Source: Clostridium sp. MCC353 (lineage in GTDB: Bacteria; Bacillota; Clostridia; Lachnospirales; Lachnospiraceae). Taken from it: a DNA stretch of 45,856 bases. Below the pieces are notes generated by a model. The model searched no databases and was not told the origin of the DNA. It saw nothing but the letters and a program-made list of their open reading frames with translations. The position numbers and the translations under genes were made by a program. Location: assembly GCF_018785315.1 (NCBI RefSeq), contig NZ_WQPN01000071.1:1-45856 (forward strand), written 5' to 3'. Positions 33,271-41,857 of the stretch are shown here, piece after piece (position 1 is the first letter of the stretch; each line of letters starts with the position of its first letter).

Positions 33271-33298
33271 TTGACTTCTTTCCAAATCATGTTATGAT
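33271..33298 (+). promoter_or_regulatory. Promoter of egsA
   Basis: TTGACT (33271-33276), a 16-bp spacer and TATGAT (33293-33298) repeat the -35, spacing and -10 of the divergent promoter. Downstream AT-rich words (ATGTTTGTAACA at about 33304 and ATGTTATTTGTAA at about 33325) resemble the operator word only loosely. Confidence 0.6.
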
Positions 33299-33433
33299 AA
33301 TAATATGTTTGTAACAATCATTTTAATGTTATTTGTAATATACCATTCTGCATTTGATGTTCATATTGCAAAATTAAAAACCGGATGCTTTGTTTTTCCG
33401 GCTTTACAATAAAGTCTAAGGAGGATATAATTG

Positions 33434-34948
33434 ATGAAAACAAAGGCACTTCGTTCAAACGAAGCCAAAGATTTTCGGTCGGAAACAATTGAACTAACTG
33501 AACCCCAGGAAAATGCCGGCTCCATTACCATGAAGATTCAGGAGATACCGGATGGCCAAAACCTTATCTGCCCATTCAATAAACGGAGGCCTGTAATGGA
33601 AACGCTGAATTTAGCGGATATGTCTCTCAAAGATTTATTGAATCCGGCCGGTTATGACTGCCCATGCGGGAAACATCATATCTCCACCGTACAGGATATC
33701 GTCATAGGAGAACATGCGCTGGAGCATCTGATCCCTATGATCCGCGCCAGACATATGCAGAATCCTTTTGTGATATGCGATCAGAATACGTATGCCGCAG
33801 CCGGCAGACGGGTTATGGATCTGCTGTCCGCCGCAGATATCCACTATTCAGCCTATACTATGGATTCCGGGCATCCAGATCCATCTGAATTCTGGGTGGG
33901 AGCCATTGCCATGCGCTTCAGCGAATCTTACGATGGAATTATCGGTGTGGGGTCAGGTGTGATCAATGATATCTGCAAGATCATTGCAAACAACACAAAA
34001 CGGCCCTTCCTCATTGTAGGAACAGCTCCTTCCATGGATGGATACGCCTCAGATTCTTCCTCCATGGTACTTTCCAGTTTAAAGATATCCCTCCATTCCA
34101 ACTGTGCCGATGGGATCATCGGAGATACCTCCATCATTTCCCAGGCGCCTATGCGCATGCTGCAGTCCGGCCTCGGAGATATGGCGGCCAAGTACACCAG
34201 CATCTGTGAGTGGAGGATTTCCCATTTGATCAACGGGGAGTATTACTGTGAAGAAGTGGCATCTCTGGTGCGCAAATCCTTAAAGCAATGTATGGATTCC
34301 TCTAACCGCCTTGTATCGAGGGACCCTGCCGCGGTAGGAAATATCATGAACGGACTAATCCTGTCCGGCATCGCTATGAGCTACGCGGGCGTGTCCAGGC
34401 CGGCATCAGGGACGGAACATTATTTTTCCCACATTTGGGATATGACGGCTTTAGACCACGGTTATGAGCACGATATGCACGGAATCCAGTGTGGAATCGG
34501 TACCTTATTGACTTTAAAGGTATACGATTATATAAAAACAATCACACCGGACAGGGAAAAAGCGCTCCGCTATGTCAGCCGTTTCTCAATGGAAAAGTGG
34601 GAAGCCGATGTCCGCAGGGTATTTGGTTCTGCTGCTGAAAGCATCTTAGAAGCCGAAAAAAGGGAACATAAATTCGACAAAGAAGCCCATAGGAAACGTT
34701 TGGACCACATCCTGGATCACTGGGATGAAATCTTAGCGATCATCGATGAAGAGCTCCCTTCCTATGATGAACTCTTTCAGAAGCTCAAAGCCACCGGAGC
34801 ACCGGTAACCCCGGCAGAGCTGAACATTTCAGACAGCCAGGTCCGCAGCGCTTTTGTACATACCAAAGATATCCGCGATAAATACATTTCCAGCCGGCTG
34901 CTTTGGGATCTGGGCCTGCTGGATGAAGCGGCGGAACTATTATTTTAA
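33434..34948 (+). CDS. egsA: sn-Glycerol-1-phosphate dehydrogenase (EgsA/AraM)
   Basis: This NAD(P)-dependent metalloenzyme interconverts DHAP and sn-glycerol-1-phosphate. The fold is that of glycerol/3-dehydroquinate dehydrogenases: nucleotide loop IGVGSGVINDICK (about 174-186) and APSMDGYASDSSS (about 199-211). Metal ligands are in GTEHYFSHIWDM (about 337-348) and HDMHGIQCG (about 356-364). From the ATG at 33434, behind AAGGAGG, it has 504 residues. A second in-frame ATG at 33596 also has GGAGG and gives about 450 residues, closer to the family size; the first 54 residues look unrelated to the family. Bacillus uses this enzyme (AraM) in its arabinose operon. Here it precedes a DeoR gene and faces a ribulokinase. 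Confidence 0.88.
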   Translation: MKTKALRSNEAKDFRSETIELTEPQENAGSITMKIQEIPDGQNLICPFNKRRPVMETLNLADMSLKDLLNPAGYDCPCGKHHISTVQDIVIGEHALEHLIPMIRARHMQNPFVICDQNTYAAAGRRVMDLLSAADIHYSAYTMDSGHPDPSEFWVGAIAMRFSESYDGIIGVGSGVINDICKIIANNTKRPFLIVGTAPSMDGYASDSSSMVLSSLKISLHSNCADGIIGDTSIISQAPMRMLQSGLGDMAAKYTSICEWRISHLINGEYYCEEVASLVRKSLKQCMDSSNRLVSRDPAAVGNIMNGLILSGIAMSYAGVSRPASGTEHYFSHIWDMTALDHGYEHDMHGIQCGIGTLLTLKVYDYIKTITPDREKALRYVSRFSMEKWEADVRRVFGSAAESILEAEKREHKFDKEAHRKRLDHILDHWDEILAIIDEELPSYDELFQKLKATGAPVTPAELNISDSQVRSAFVHTKDIRDKYISSRLLWDLGLLDEAAELLF

Positions 34949-34990
34949 TAAAAATGTAAGAGGCGGCATTTTTCATATCAATTCTCCATG

Positions 34991-35027
34991 CCGGAGCGTT
35001 TTTTGCGCAAATCCTGCGCAGCTCCGG
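34991..35027 (+). other. Intercistronic hairpin between egsA and the DeoR gene
   Basis: CCGGAGC/GCTCCGG encloses TGCGCA/TGCGCA. It has no 3' U-run. It lies about 38 bp before the DeoR start and may tune regulator expression or stabilise the egsA message. Confidence 0.5.
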
Positions 35028-35064
35028 TACAAATATCAATGAAAGGAAAATATGATAAAATTTT

Positions 35065-35817
35065 ATGGAAGAACGGAGAAAAGCAATCGTCGAACTAATC
35101 AACGCCCAGGGATTTGTACCCTTTGCCGAACTGAAGGAACACTTTCCCAATGTTTCGGAGATGACACTGCGCCGTGACTTAGAGTATCTGGACCGCACAA
35201 AAAAAATTGTCCGGATTCACGGCGGCGCTAAATCCCTTGATGTCTTAATCAGGACAGAAGATTTTTTTGCCAACCGGTCCGTATGCCATATCGAAGAAAA
35301 ACGCCTGATCGCCTCTAAAGCAATATCGCTTTTGGAACCCGGAAGCGTTATTTTCATCGATTCCGGCTCTACAGCTACGGAGTTCTGCCGGAATTTTCCC
35401 GATGGGACATATACAATTTTCACCAACAGCATCAGCTGCGCCTATGAACTGGCCAGCCTGTCACAGGCTAAGATCCACATTCTTGGCGGCCTGCTCAACA
35501 ACACCAGCCTGAGCATCATCGGTTCCAGGACAACGGCTTTTTTGGAAACAATTAATTTTTCCACCGCATTTTTCGGCGTCACCGGATACAGCAATACCCG
35601 CGGCTTCACTTGCGGAGAAGAGGAAGAATTTAAACTGAAAACCACGATTCTGCGCAAATCAGAACGGGTTGTCATGATGATGGATTCCTCAAAGGTGGGC
35701 ATTGTCAGCACATTTACATTCGCCACCATGCAGGATGCGTCAATCATCGTATCCGACGGCGGGCTGAATCCGGCCACCCTGCGCCAGGCTGAACAATTTC
35801 ATGTAAAAGTCATATAA
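35065..35817 (+). CDS. DeoR/GlpR family transcriptional regulator
   Basis: A 250-residue regulator. The N-terminal DeoR helix-turn-helix (about 1-57) reads MEERRKAIVELINAQGFVPF, then VSEMTLRRDLEYLDRTKKIV, then RIHGGAK, the family hallmark. The C-terminal DeoRC phosphosugar-sensing domain (about 75-235) includes IDSGSTATEFCRN, FTNSISCAYELAS, LGGLLNNTSLSIIG and MMMDSSKVG. It most likely represses the flanking transport/egsA/araB units in response to a sugar phosphate. The ATG at 35065 aligns with the family start, but the nearest GAAAGGA is about 17 nt away, so initiation may be weak. It ends at a bidirectional terminator shared with araB. Confidence 0.93.
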   Translation: MEERRKAIVELINAQGFVPFAELKEHFPNVSEMTLRRDLEYLDRTKKIVRIHGGAKSLDVLIRTEDFFANRSVCHIEEKRLIASKAISLLEPGSVIFIDSGSTATEFCRNFPDGTYTIFTNSISCAYELASLSQAKIHILGGLLNNTSLSIIGSRTTAFLETINFSTAFFGVTGYSNTRGFTCGEEEEFKLKTTILRKSERVVMMMDSSKVGIVSTFTFATMQDASIIVSDGGLNPATLRQAEQFHVKVI

Positions 35818-35823
35818 ACAAAA

Positions 35824-35867
35824 AACATGCAGACCAACAGGATCTACCATTGGCCTGCATGTTTTTT
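35824..35867. terminator. Bidirectional terminator between the DeoR gene and araB
   Basis: AACATGCAGACCAA (35824-35837) and TTGGCCTGCATGTT (35850-35863) form a 14-bp stem with one mismatch. A T-run follows on the right and an A-run precedes on the left, so it can serve both convergent genes. Confidence 0.85.
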
Positions 35868-37509
35868 ATTCATCAACGAATTTCTTCTCAGATAAAATGG
35901 TCCGGTAAAACAGGAATCTCCGAAATATCGTTTCATACTCGTTTCTATGGGCCGGATCCGGCTGATACCTGATATAGGATTTCCATTTCATGCGCTCTTC
36001 CGCTTCTTCCAGCGAATCATATCCTCCCTCTGCTTTTCCTGCCGCACAGGCTGCCTGGATGGCTGCTCCCATGGCGGACAGATCCGGGTAGGACGCAGCA
36101 TCAATTTCCCTGCCCAGGATATTGGCATACTGCTGCATATAGAATGGATTTTTACTGGGAATTCCCCCTGTGGCAACAATCCGTTCAAATGAAAAGCCGT
36201 GAGCTTCGCAGTGTTCCAGTATAAAACGGGTTGTACAGGCAATCCCATGAATCATGGCACAATAAATATCCTCAGGCCGGGCTGCCAGGGACATACCCAT
36301 GAATCCGGACTTCAATGCGCTGTCAGAAGGAAGATTCCTGCTGCCGTTCATCCAGTCCAGAATTGTCAGCGGATTGCTGTCAGGATGACCGGCCGCCGCC
36401 TTTTCAGATAAAAGCCGGTGTATGCCGATCCCTTTGTCTGCCGCCTCCAGATGATAGGCCTGGGGAACAAGATTCCTGGTAAACCAGTCCAGCATATCTC
36501 CGGTACAGGCCTGTCCCGCCTCATATGAGTAAAAGCCGGGCTTGATCCCCCCATATACACAGCCGCAGATGCCGGGAACATAGCGGTACTCCTTTGATAA
36601 AAATGCGATAACATTAGATGTCCCGGTTATCAGCACACATTCATGCTCATCAGAAGTCCCGGCAGCGGTGGCAGCAATATGTCCGTCCAAAGAGCCTACG
36701 GCTGTGGTCAGACCGGCAGGCAGGCCCAAACGCTCTGCCATTGCCTCTGTCAGCTTTCCGGCCGGGGATGCAAGCTGCAATACCACGCCTGCCGCCTTTT
36801 CATAAAATTCTCTGCCAAACCCAGGCGCCGCCTGATCTAAAAATTCTCTGGAAGGATATCCCCGATTCTCCTTCCAATGGAATTTATAACCGGCAGAAGC
36901 GGCGCTCCTCGTCAGGCAGCCTGTCATTTTCCAAGTCAGCCATTCCGGAAGATCGAGAAAGTAAGATATTTTATGATATAATTCCGGATCATAATGACGG
37001 ATTTCCAGCATTTTGGGAACCGCCCATTCGCAGGACACGCTGTTTCCGCAGTCCTTCAGAAAGGTTTCCTGTCCGGTTCTTGCCAGATGTTCAAAATATG
37101 CGGCAAAAGGTTCCGCGGCATGGTGTTTCCATACCTTCCCATAAGCATGGGGCCGGCTGTCGAGTCCCGGATATTCACATAAAGGCTTTCCCTGTCCATC
37201 CGTGGGAATGAGGGTGCACGAGGTGGAATCGACGCCGATACCAATAATCTGTCTTGGCGAAATGCCGGATTCCTTCAAAGCTCCCCTTACCGCCCGGGCC
37301 ATAGAATCGATAAAATCTTCCGGCCAGGACAAGGCATAACCTGCCGGAAGAGCCGTGCCGTCAGGAAGGCATGAATCCAGAACGCCATGAGCATAAGAAT
37401 GGGAATGATTGGCGGCAATGGCGCCATCCGCGGTCCTGAGTATAATTGCTCTGGCTGACAAGGTTCCAAAATCCACTCCCAATGTATAATTTTCTTTTGC
37501 CATTTGCAT
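35866..37509 (-). CDS. araB: L-ribulokinase-like FGGY kinase (AraB)
   Basis: A 547-residue FGGY-family kinase. The N-terminus YTLGVDFGTLSARAIILRTA and the following YAHGVLD match ribulokinase rather than xylulokinase or glycerol kinase. Further AraB-type stretches are IIGIGVDSTSCTLIPT, SRPHAYGKVWKHHAAEPFA (about 135-153) and TRSAASAGYKFHW. The C-terminal domain has VATGGIPSKNPFYMQQYANI (about 447-466). AraB phosphorylates L-ribulose and related ketopentoses or pentitols. The ATG at 37509 is used because AGGAGG is optimally spaced from it. No araA or araD is in the window, so either these lie elsewhere or the substrate is another polyol. It belongs to the same putative regulon as the divergent transport/egsA units. 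Confidence 0.88.
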   Translation of the reverse strand: MQMAKENYTLGVDFGTLSARAIILRTADGAIAANHSHSYAHGVLDSCLPDGTALPAGYALSWPEDFIDSMARAVRGALKESGISPRQIIGIGVDSTSCTLIPTDGQGKPLCEYPGLDSRPHAYGKVWKHHAAEPFAAYFEHLARTGQETFLKDCGNSVSCEWAVPKMLEIRHYDPELYHKISYFLDLPEWLTWKMTGCLTRSAASAGYKFHWKENRGYPSREFLDQAAPGFGREFYEKAAGVVLQLASPAGKLTEAMAERLGLPAGLTTAVGSLDGHIAATAAGTSDEHECVLITGTSNVIAFLSKEYRYVPGICGCVYGGIKPGFYSYEAGQACTGDMLDWFTRNLVPQAYHLEAADKGIGIHRLLSEKAAAGHPDSNPLTILDWMNGSRNLPSDSALKSGFMGMSLAARPEDIYCAMIHGIACTTRFILEHCEAHGFSFERIVATGGIPSKNPFYMQQYANILGREIDAASYPDLSAMGAAIQAACAAGKAEGGYDSLEEAEERMKWKSYIRYQPDPAHRNEYETIFRRFLFYRTILSEKKFVDE

Positions 37510-38284
37510 AGCCGCCTCCTAATAATTGTTAATCCAATAATTTTTACATAACCATACTGCGCCCGGAACGGTTTGAAAAATAATCCCCAGTTCCAACAAC
37601 GGTATCGGGTAACTTAACTCCTTAGTGAATCCGGACAATCTGTTTCAATGGATCCGGATATTCCAGGCCGCGCCGGAGGTTCATCTCCGAAACGCCGGAA
37701 AATATCGCTTCCCATTCGATAAAGGAGACGGATCTCCATTCATTAATTAATTCTGCAGCTGCATTGCTCTGCTCTTCCAACTCCTTCTCCTCATTTCATT
37801 TTATTTGAAGACGGATGAATTAAGTGAACAGCATACCGAGTTATTAATGTTTGAAATAAACATATTTTAATAATAACATAACAGTGCAAAAAGTCAATAT
37901 ATATGGTAAATTATGTGGATTTTGGTGTGTTTTATGGGTGATGCTTTATTTTTCGTTCCAAACATTATATAGTAAAATCACTCACATAATGTTAATTATA
38001 ATAATATTTAATGTTATATTCATTATTAATACAGAATCAGTTTTCTGGAGGTGAAATACGGAAGGACAAAGCCGTGAGAATGTAGGAATTAGATAGTTTA
38101 AGACTGGAAGAGTTTGAGCCGCCGCAGAACATTGAAACAAATCCGGAAACTCCCGGATATTTCTATGATTTTTGCGGCGGCAGACGCTATTTTATTTGAT
38201 TATTTTTGCACGAAATAGCTGTGGGTCCTGTATTTAATTTCAGAGATACGTTTTCATAATCTTTAAAAATTATCCGCAGTTTTA
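37510..38284. promoter_or_regulatory. araB upstream region: promoter, operator-like word, hairpin and possible gene scar
   Basis: On the minus strand TTGACT (37892-37897), 16 bp, TATTAT (37870-37875) form the araB promoter. TTTGAAATAAACAT (37850-37863), the complement of the word at 33148-33161, lies just downstream of the start site. Positions 37980-38035 are AT-rich with repeated AATGTTA words. GCCGCCGCA / TGCGGCGGC (about 38119-38182) frames a hairpin that also contains an open stretch of about 34 codons without a start (ending FYDFCGGRRYFI), possibly a gene remnant. No complete gene was seen in these 775 bp. Confidence 0.5.
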
Positions 38285-39247
38285 TTAACCGCCTGAATTA
38301 GAGTAATGAATATCCTCCGCCGTCAAATGGTAGATATCCATAAGGCTGTGAATAAAATCCCGGATATAGGGTTCATTTAATTTCTCCGGCACCCAGCTGA
38401 TATAAAACGGACACAGTGTACATGGCGGTTCGTTATTCTTGTACACTGGTATCGCATGTATATTGGGATTATTCATGGTAATCTGTGAATCCTTGGTGGA
38501 GACAATGGAAGAAAATATATTGGAGACCACCAGACGGAGAAGGGTAAGGCGGTCATCTGTGATTAAACGGGCATGTATTGTAATGCCTTCCTGGCGAAGA
38601 ACGCGTATGGCCCGAGGTATCGAGCTGCTGTCAGGAGATGCAATTGCCAGTGTCAGAGAACGAGGGTCCGATTCCGGCAAAGAGAGACAGTATGAAAACT
38701 CTTTTATGGTCAGATAAGATTCCTCAAACAACGGATGTTTATTGCCAAGAAGCAGATAAAACAGCGCTCTCTCTTGATACTCCAGTCTCAGATAATCCCT
38801 CCCTTGCAGATGCTCAATCAACTCTGTGACGAGAATATCCATTTTGGCGGCTGAAAATAATTTAGATTTGGAAACAGACATTAACCGGAACAACACATTC
38901 GGGTATTGTTTGATATATTGGGAAATGACCTCGAAAATTATGTTTTCATAGGCACGTATTCCGATCGTTATTTCACAGCAGAGGTCCCGATTATAATAAT
39001 TCCTCTGTATTTTGTTTTTTTCTATGGTATCTAAAATCAAAAGCACGCTCTTGTAAAACTGCTTCCCGTTCTCATTTAAAATGATCTTTCTCCCTTTCCG
39101 GTCAAAAAGAGACAAATCCAGTTCCTTTTCCAGCTTTTTTAACATGGAGCTGACAGCCGGCTGGGAGACATGAAGATTTAAAGCCGTTTGGGAAATACTC
39201 TCTGTTTTCACCAGATCTGCAAAATATTCCAGTTGAAGAAGCCTCAT
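38285..39247 (-). CDS. LysR family transcriptional regulator
   Basis: A 320-residue LysR regulator. The winged helix-turn-helix is at about residues 1-60 (MRLLQLEYFADLVKTESISQ, then TALNLHVSQPAVSSMLKKLE and KELDLSLFDRKGRKIILNEN). The effector domain covers about 88-310. It has a good ribosome-binding site (AAGGAGG) and diverges from the MFS gene at 39411. A dyad TAACTA-AA-TAGTTA (39266-39279) lies right behind its start region and is a candidate autoregulatory or activation site. It probably controls the MFS/esterase/carrier unit. The ligand is unknown. Confidence 0.92.
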   Translation of the reverse strand: MRLLQLEYFADLVKTESISQTALNLHVSQPAVSSMLKKLEKELDLSLFDRKGRKIILNENGKQFYKSVLLILDTIEKNKIQRNYYNRDLCCEITIGIRAYENIIFEVISQYIKQYPNVLFRLMSVSKSKLFSAAKMDILVTELIEHLQGRDYLRLEYQERALFYLLLGNKHPLFEESYLTIKEFSYCLSLPESDPRSLTLAIASPDSSSIPRAIRVLRQEGITIHARLITDDRLTLLRLVVSNIFSSIVSTKDSQITMNNPNIHAIPVYKNNEPPCTLCPFYISWVPEKLNEPYIRDFIHSLMDIYHLTAEDIHYSNSGG

Positions 39248-39265
39248 CTGTTTCCTCCTTAATGT

Positions 39266-39279
39266 TAACTAAATAGTTA
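39266..39279. promoter_or_regulatory. Dyad in the LysR/MFS divergent region
   Basis: TAACTA-AA-TAGTTA is a perfect 6+2+6 palindrome between the divergent LysR and MFS genes, about 20 bp from the LysR start. It is a candidate binding site for that regulator. Confidence 0.4.
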
Positions 39280-39410
39280 TCAGCATATAACCAAAAAGTG
39301 AATTTTTATTTATATAAATTGATGATATTATTATAAATGAAAAGAGCAAAACCGTCAATATTGACAAAACCATATCCGGAAATGGTTAAGGAAACAAGGA
39401 GGAACTCATC

Positions 39411-40637
39411 ATGTCGGAAATCAAAACAAAGTCACCGTTAATGTCAGTTCTGACCAATTCAGCCTTCTGGCTGGCGCTGGTCATCAACATCTTGTCAGGT
39501 ATGAGCCGGAGCATGGTAAAGCAGCCGGTAGTTCTGTTGGGAAGCGATCTGGGGCTGGCCGCTTCCGCATTGGGATTTATCACATCCGCATATACGGTCT
39601 GTGCACTGCTGATCCGCACGCCATTTGGAAAGGCCCTTGACAACAGCCGTAAACCTGCATTGATTCTATTTTGTTCCAATCTCTTTATGGCTGTGGTATT
39701 TGCCGGATTCGGCCTTTGCAGCAGCGTACCTTTATTCATTCTCCTTCGCCTTCTGCATGGTTTCTGTTTCGGCATGGCTAACATGTCCATGGCGGTTGTA
39801 CTGTCTAAAAACATAGACAAACGGGCTCTGGGCAGCGCATTTGGCCTGTTCACCCTGCTGCCCAAGCTTACCAACGCGGCTACAAACAAAGTCACCCTGT
39901 ATTTGAAAGAGGCTGCCGGTATCCAGTACTGTGCTTATGTAGGAGCCGCTATTGCTGTTCTCTGCGGCCTTTTATGCCTGATGATCCGATTCAATGAAGG
40001 CGAACATCTGAATGCCACGAAAAACCGCAAAGGCGGTCTTGGCGGAGCTATTTATACAAAAGCCCTTCCGATCTGCATTATTTTCGCCCTGCTGCAAGTA
40101 CCATCCCTGGCTTCCAATGAATTTGTGGTGCTGTTTGGGAAATCCGTGGATATGACATCAACAGCGGCAACCTATCTGGCAAATAACGGAATATTCATGG
40201 GAATCGGAGCCCTGGCCTTTGGTTATATGCTGGATAAGCTGGATGTCCGGGGAGGACGTTATCTGACCCTGGCCGTTATCGCCATAGCGGCGGCGGCATC
40301 CGCCATGATCGGCCTTTCCCTGAATCCGTCCGTATGGCTGGTTTCCGGGTGTATGTGCGGTATTGGCGCCGGTGGAGCCAACCTGGTCCGCTCCCTGTCC
40401 CTGCGGGAAAGCTCATCTTCTGTTGCCGCTCTGGCAGTCGGCACATTTGCAGCGGTTCAGGATCTGACTTCCATCTGCTGTTCAACCGTAATCGGGCTTA
40501 TTGTGGATATGGTTGGATATCAAAAAGCATTCCTGCTCTTAACAATCGCACCGGTGATTGGATTTGTTCTCACCATTCTGTTTTTTGACAAGTTTATCGC
40601 GATTATGAGCAAGAGCAAAGAAGAGGCAGCGGCCTGA
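39411..40637 (+). CDS. Major facilitator superfamily permease
   Basis: A 408-residue membrane protein with about 12 hydrophobic segments in two halves and a central cytoplasmic loop at about 200-212 (NEGEHLNATKNRKGG). The loop after segment 2 reads IRTPFGKALDNSRKPALI (about 67-84), the G-x3-D-x2-RK-type motif of MFS transporters. LLRLLHGFCFGMANMSMAVV is a typical segment-4/5 stretch. AAGGAGG precedes the start. It is the first gene of a unit with two cytosolic esterases and another carrier, and diverges from a LysR gene. It probably imports the ester cleaved by the downstream hydrolases. The substrate is unknown. Confidence 0.9.
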   Translation: MSEIKTKSPLMSVLTNSAFWLALVINILSGMSRSMVKQPVVLLGSDLGLAASALGFITSAYTVCALLIRTPFGKALDNSRKPALILFCSNLFMAVVFAGFGLCSSVPLFILLRLLHGFCFGMANMSMAVVLSKNIDKRALGSAFGLFTLLPKLTNAATNKVTLYLKEAAGIQYCAYVGAAIAVLCGLLCLMIRFNEGEHLNATKNRKGGLGGAIYTKALPICIIFALLQVPSLASNEFVVLFGKSVDMTSTAATYLANNGIFMGIGALAFGYMLDKLDVRGGRYLTLAVIAIAAAASAMIGLSLNPSVWLVSGCMCGIGAGGANLVRSLSLRESSSSVAALAVGTFAAVQDLTSICCSTVIGLIVDMVGYQKAFLLLTIAPVIGFVLTILFFDKFIAIMSKSKEEAAA

Positions 40638-40703
40638 TGTTAATAGACACAGACGTCCTCTTACCGGTTTTCAGCCACAAAAATTATAAAAAGGAGAATT
40701 CAT

Positions 40704-41840
40704 ATGCTACCTATTCGTCAACCCTTAAATCCATATTTTGTACCATCTTCCTTTTGTTTTAAAACAGGAGAAAAGAAAGCAACCGCCGACGGCTGTTTAT
40801 ACGATCTGATCCATGCGCCGTTTATGGAACATGACCTTCTGTATATCAGCCTGGAAGATCTTCAGCGTTCATTTGGGCCTCAGCTGACAATCGAAACCAA
40901 CGGAACGAAAGCGGAAATCACTCTGAACGAACTGCGGACAGAATGCGAAATAAAAATGAAGGAAGAAACAGCTTTTATTGCAGCGGAAAATATTTTCAAT
41001 GATACCGCCGGCTTTTTTAAAAAGAGGTTCAGCAATTACCTTGGCAGTTTTGTCTGCCTTGCGAAGAAAAAACCGGAAAAATTCGACGGATTCGGTATGG
41101 GGTACGCATTTACAAAGAGGGTGGGCATCCTGCACCGGGCGCTTTATATGGAAGCCGTAAAACAGCTGGTTCCTTACCATGTGTACATTCCCACCGTTTA
41201 TGATGAATCAAAACCGCTCAAACTGGCTGTGGTTCTTCACGGCCTGGGCGGACAGGAAAATTTTGAAAAGGCGGGCGGGCCGCTTTGCAGCGCCGCGGAA
41301 AAATACGGTTACATCATTTTATCCCCCAATGGTTACGCCAGGGGAATGCATGGCAGCGAATTTCCGATGAAACGGGACTTTGTGCCGGATGATGTGGATC
41401 CGTCCAATCCCGCCGGGCTGGATGAAGAGCAGAAACGGATTTATCCGCTGTGCGAACAAGCCGATATGAATGCGGTCTTTCACGTGATGGATGAATACGC
41501 CATTGATAAAAACAATGTATTCCTGTTCGGTAATTCTATGGGAAGCGACGGGACTTTTCATTTAGGGCAGAAGTACAATACCATTTGGAGAGCAATCGCT
41601 CCATGCGGCGGCGGGTGTGATCTGCGGTTCTACCCTGTTGACCGGATTAAGAACATTCCGGTCAGAGTGGTGATCGGAACAGAAGACCCGGGATATGAAG
41701 TGGTCCATGAACTCTATCAGGAACTGTTAAAAAAGGGAATAAATGCCAGTATTACAGAGGTGGGAGGAGAAGCTCACGGGACTGCCTGGGTAAAGGCCAT
41801 CGATGATATTTTCACCTTCTTCAATGAACAGTCGGTATGA
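40704..41840 (+). CDS. Cytosolic alpha/beta-hydrolase esterase with stalk-like N-terminal domain (paralogue 1)
   Basis: A 378-residue hydrolase. The C-terminal part (about 155-378) is an alpha/beta-hydrolase of the PHB-depolymerase/feruloyl-esterase type: oxyanion strand LAVVLHGLGGQE (about 172-183), nucleophile Ser278 in GNSMG, a likely acid Asp328 (GTEDPGY) and catalytic His358 (EAHGT). The N-terminal part (about 40-100; LLYISLEDLQRSFGPQLTIE) resembles the copper-amine-oxidase N-terminal stalk domain that many Firmicutes use in secreted proteins. No signal peptide is present, so this one is cytosolic. AAGGAG precedes the start. A diverged paralogue follows immediately. The ester substrate is unknown. 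Confidence 0.85.
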   Translation: MLPIRQPLNPYFVPSSFCFKTGEKKATADGCLYDLIHAPFMEHDLLYISLEDLQRSFGPQLTIETNGTKAEITLNELRTECEIKMKEETAFIAAENIFNDTAGFFKKRFSNYLGSFVCLAKKKPEKFDGFGMGYAFTKRVGILHRALYMEAVKQLVPYHVYIPTVYDESKPLKLAVVLHGLGGQENFEKAGGPLCSAAEKYGYIILSPNGYARGMHGSEFPMKRDFVPDDVDPSNPAGLDEEQKRIYPLCEQADMNAVFHVMDEYAIDKNNVFLFGNSMGSDGTFHLGQKYNTIWRAIAPCGGGCDLRFYPVDRIKNIPVRVVIGTEDPGYEVVHELYQELLKKGINASITEVGGEAHGTAWVKAIDDIFTFFNEQSV

Positions 41841-41857
41841 CAGCAGGAGAGATTATT

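Noticed and set aside
38090-38200. Open stretch of about 34 codons ending FYDFCGGRRYFI
   Set aside because: It has no start codon or ribosome-binding site and coincides with a hairpin. It is mentioned only as a possible gene scar.
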